Program-made: the position numbers and the translations under genes
The notes under the pieces: model-generated
Databases searched by the model: none
Told to the model about the DNA's origin: nothing
What the model saw: the letters and a program-made list of their open reading frames with translations, nothing else
Shown: positions 63,404-64,000 of the stretch, piece by piece
How positions within the stretch are numbered: the first letter of the stretch is position 1
Layout: every line of letters starts with the position of its first letter
Origin: Photobacterium aquimaris
Lineage (GTDB): Bacteria > Pseudomonadota > Gammaproteobacteria > Enterobacterales > Vibrionaceae
Assembly (NCBI RefSeq): GCF_002954455.1
Contig: NZ_MSCC01000002.1
Span: 739,356 to 803,355, forward strand
Direction: 5' to 3'
Length of the DNA stretch: 64,000 nucleotides

Positions 63404-63439
63404 TGGTAAGTCCAAGTAGCAATTAAAGAATAGATTTTA

Positions 63440-63480
63440 CCTCAACATTAGCGCTAATGTTGAGGTTTTCTGTTTTTTTT
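63440..63480 (+). terminator. Long palindromic terminator
   Basis: A perfect 26-bp palindrome (13-bp arms, CCTCAACATTAGC and its complement) at 63440-63465 is followed by TTTTC and a run of eight T. It should end transcripts from the SDR gene. Since it also lies upstream of the tiny membrane-protein gene, it may act in that leader or promoter. Confidence 0.75.
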
Positions 63481-63487
63481 TACATAA

Positions 63488-63564
63488 AAAAAGATCGCCA
63501 TTAGACGATCTTTTTATGCCGATTCGGCCATTATTGTTTAGTCAATAATGTGACTAAGCAATAA
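63488..63564 (-). terminator. Terminator region of the yibL-like gene
   Basis: At 63531-63564 TTATTGTTTAGTCA nearly matches the complement of TGACTAAGCAATAA (one mismatch) directly after the stop codon. At 63488-63515 AAAAAGATCG pairs with CGATCTTTTT around an 8-nt loop, with T tracts on both strands. The second is a strong terminator. Confidence 0.8.
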
Positions 63565-63921
63565 TTAGAATGCTTTTGGTGCGTAGCCCGTAACAGCTTT
63601 AATGCCCATGCTACGGCCTAATGCCGTCATTGGGTGAACAACGACAAGGTCTTTTACTGATTTTTTCAGTTTACCCATATCTGCTTGTTCTGCTTTAGTT
63701 AACACGCGATTGAAAGCAAGAGATTTAACATCTTTACTTTTGCCACTCACTTCTGATGACTTACGGTGTTTAACGTTTTGCGCTTTTTTGTTTAGGCTAA
63801 GAAGCTCATCTTTAAACTGCTTGATGATAACTTTATCATCACGTTGAATAGCAGCAGCAAGTTTACGCTGGCACTTGTCCATACGGTTGTTAAGATTTTG
63901 AAGCTCTTGGTTTAAATTCAT
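63565..63921 (-). CDS. yibL: YibL-family ribosome-associated protein
   Basis: Small basic protein of 118 aa (E. coli YibL is 120). The N-terminal half is a coiled-coil-like helix (LNQELQNLNNRMDKCQRKLA, then QFKDELLSLNKKAQ). The C-terminal half has the family signature: FNRVLTKAEQADMGKLKKSV, then DLVVVHPMTALGRSMGIK, then AVTGYAPKAF. E. coli YibL was found associated with ribosomes; its function is not settled. ATG 63921 has AAGGT 7 nt upstream; the frame extends to 63954 without a better site. The promoter must lie in the last bases of the window. Confidence 0.88.
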   Translation of the reverse strand: MNLNQELQNLNNRMDKCQRKLAAAIQRDDKVIIKQFKDELLSLNKKAQNVKHRKSSEVSGKSKDVKSLAFNRVLTKAEQADMGKLKKSVKDLVVVHPMTALGRSMGIKAVTGYAPKAF

Positions 63922-64000
63922 GTCATTACCTTTGTATTTACACTCGCAATACACTAAATCGTAGTGTTTACGATGAATAGGTATTGAGTTGCCGCTAGTA

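Noticed and set aside
1..64000. tRNA, rRNA, CRISPR arrays, prophage or a biosynthetic gene cluster
   Set aside because: No cloverleaf-like genes, spaced repeats, phage structural genes or clustered assembly-line genes were seen.

Overview
The window looks like chromosomal DNA of a low-GC marine gamma-proteobacterium of the Vibrionaceae, most probably Photobacterium or a close relative. This is inferred from many genes whose closest remembered relatives are in Vibrio and Photobacterium: an H-NOX/hybrid kinase pair, DUF2986, DUF1840, DUF2797, YibL, a FabY-type synthase, an SgrR-type regulator and a GH19 chitinase with several chitin-binding modules. I found no rRNA, tRNA, CRISPR array, plasmid functions or intact prophage. 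Genes are dense and on both strands, and most convergent pairs are separated by a strong, often bidirectional, hairpin terminator.

Layout. 1-6.7 kb: an accessory-like stretch with a frameshifted membrane protein, a gap holding degenerate repeats, a two-TM potassium channel with an RCK domain, a cysteine hydrolase, a DUF1275 membrane protein, a hexanucleotide microsatellite and the collapsed remains of a dmsABC operon. 7-19.9 kb: patatin lipase, NfsB nitroreductase with an ABM monooxygenase, a ferredoxin/GltD-like oxidoreductase, a histidine phosphatase, a GlxA-type regulator, FabY, a secreted HAD phosphatase, a DEAD-box helicase and an ABC-class ATPase. 20.5-24 kb: a kinase-like phosphotransferase, a lipoprotein with a degenerate retropepsin-like domain, DUF2797 and an orphan membrane protein. 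24.4-27.7 kb: a four-gene polar amino-acid ABC importer. 28-36.7 kb: aroG, orphan secreted proteins, DUF1840, a DJ-1/PfpI protein, DUF2986, rhlE, an EEP-family hydrolase and a DnaQ-like exonuclease. 37-42 kb: a solitary PBP2 paralogue and the H-NOX/histidine kinase pair. 42-50.3 kb: an Ivy-type lysozyme-inhibitor lipoprotein, a large GH19 chitinase, a GNAT protein, a MerR-methyltransferase fusion with a typical 19-bp-spacer promoter, a nitroreductase and a frameshifted REP-type transposase. 50.8-57.2 kb: SgrR-type regulator, threonine aldolase, and a PepSY/response regulator/sensor kinase operon. 57.3-57.9 kb: a gene-free block bounded by 17-bp inverted repeats. 58-64 kb: ppiC, orphan membrane and outer-membrane-like proteins, an acyl-CoA hydratase-family protein, an SDR dehydrogenase, a tiny membrane protein and yibL.

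The parts that clearly work together are the amino-acid importer, H-NOX with its hybrid kinase, the PepSY/two-component operon, and nfsB with the ABM protein. The observations most worth following are the dmsABC deletion scar, the inverted-repeat-bounded block, the structured leader upstream of the SgrR regulator with a candidate divergent small RNA, the MerR-methyltransferase fusion with its own promoter, and two homopolymer frameshifts that each disable one gene. I did not find a clear, wholly new multi-gene system.
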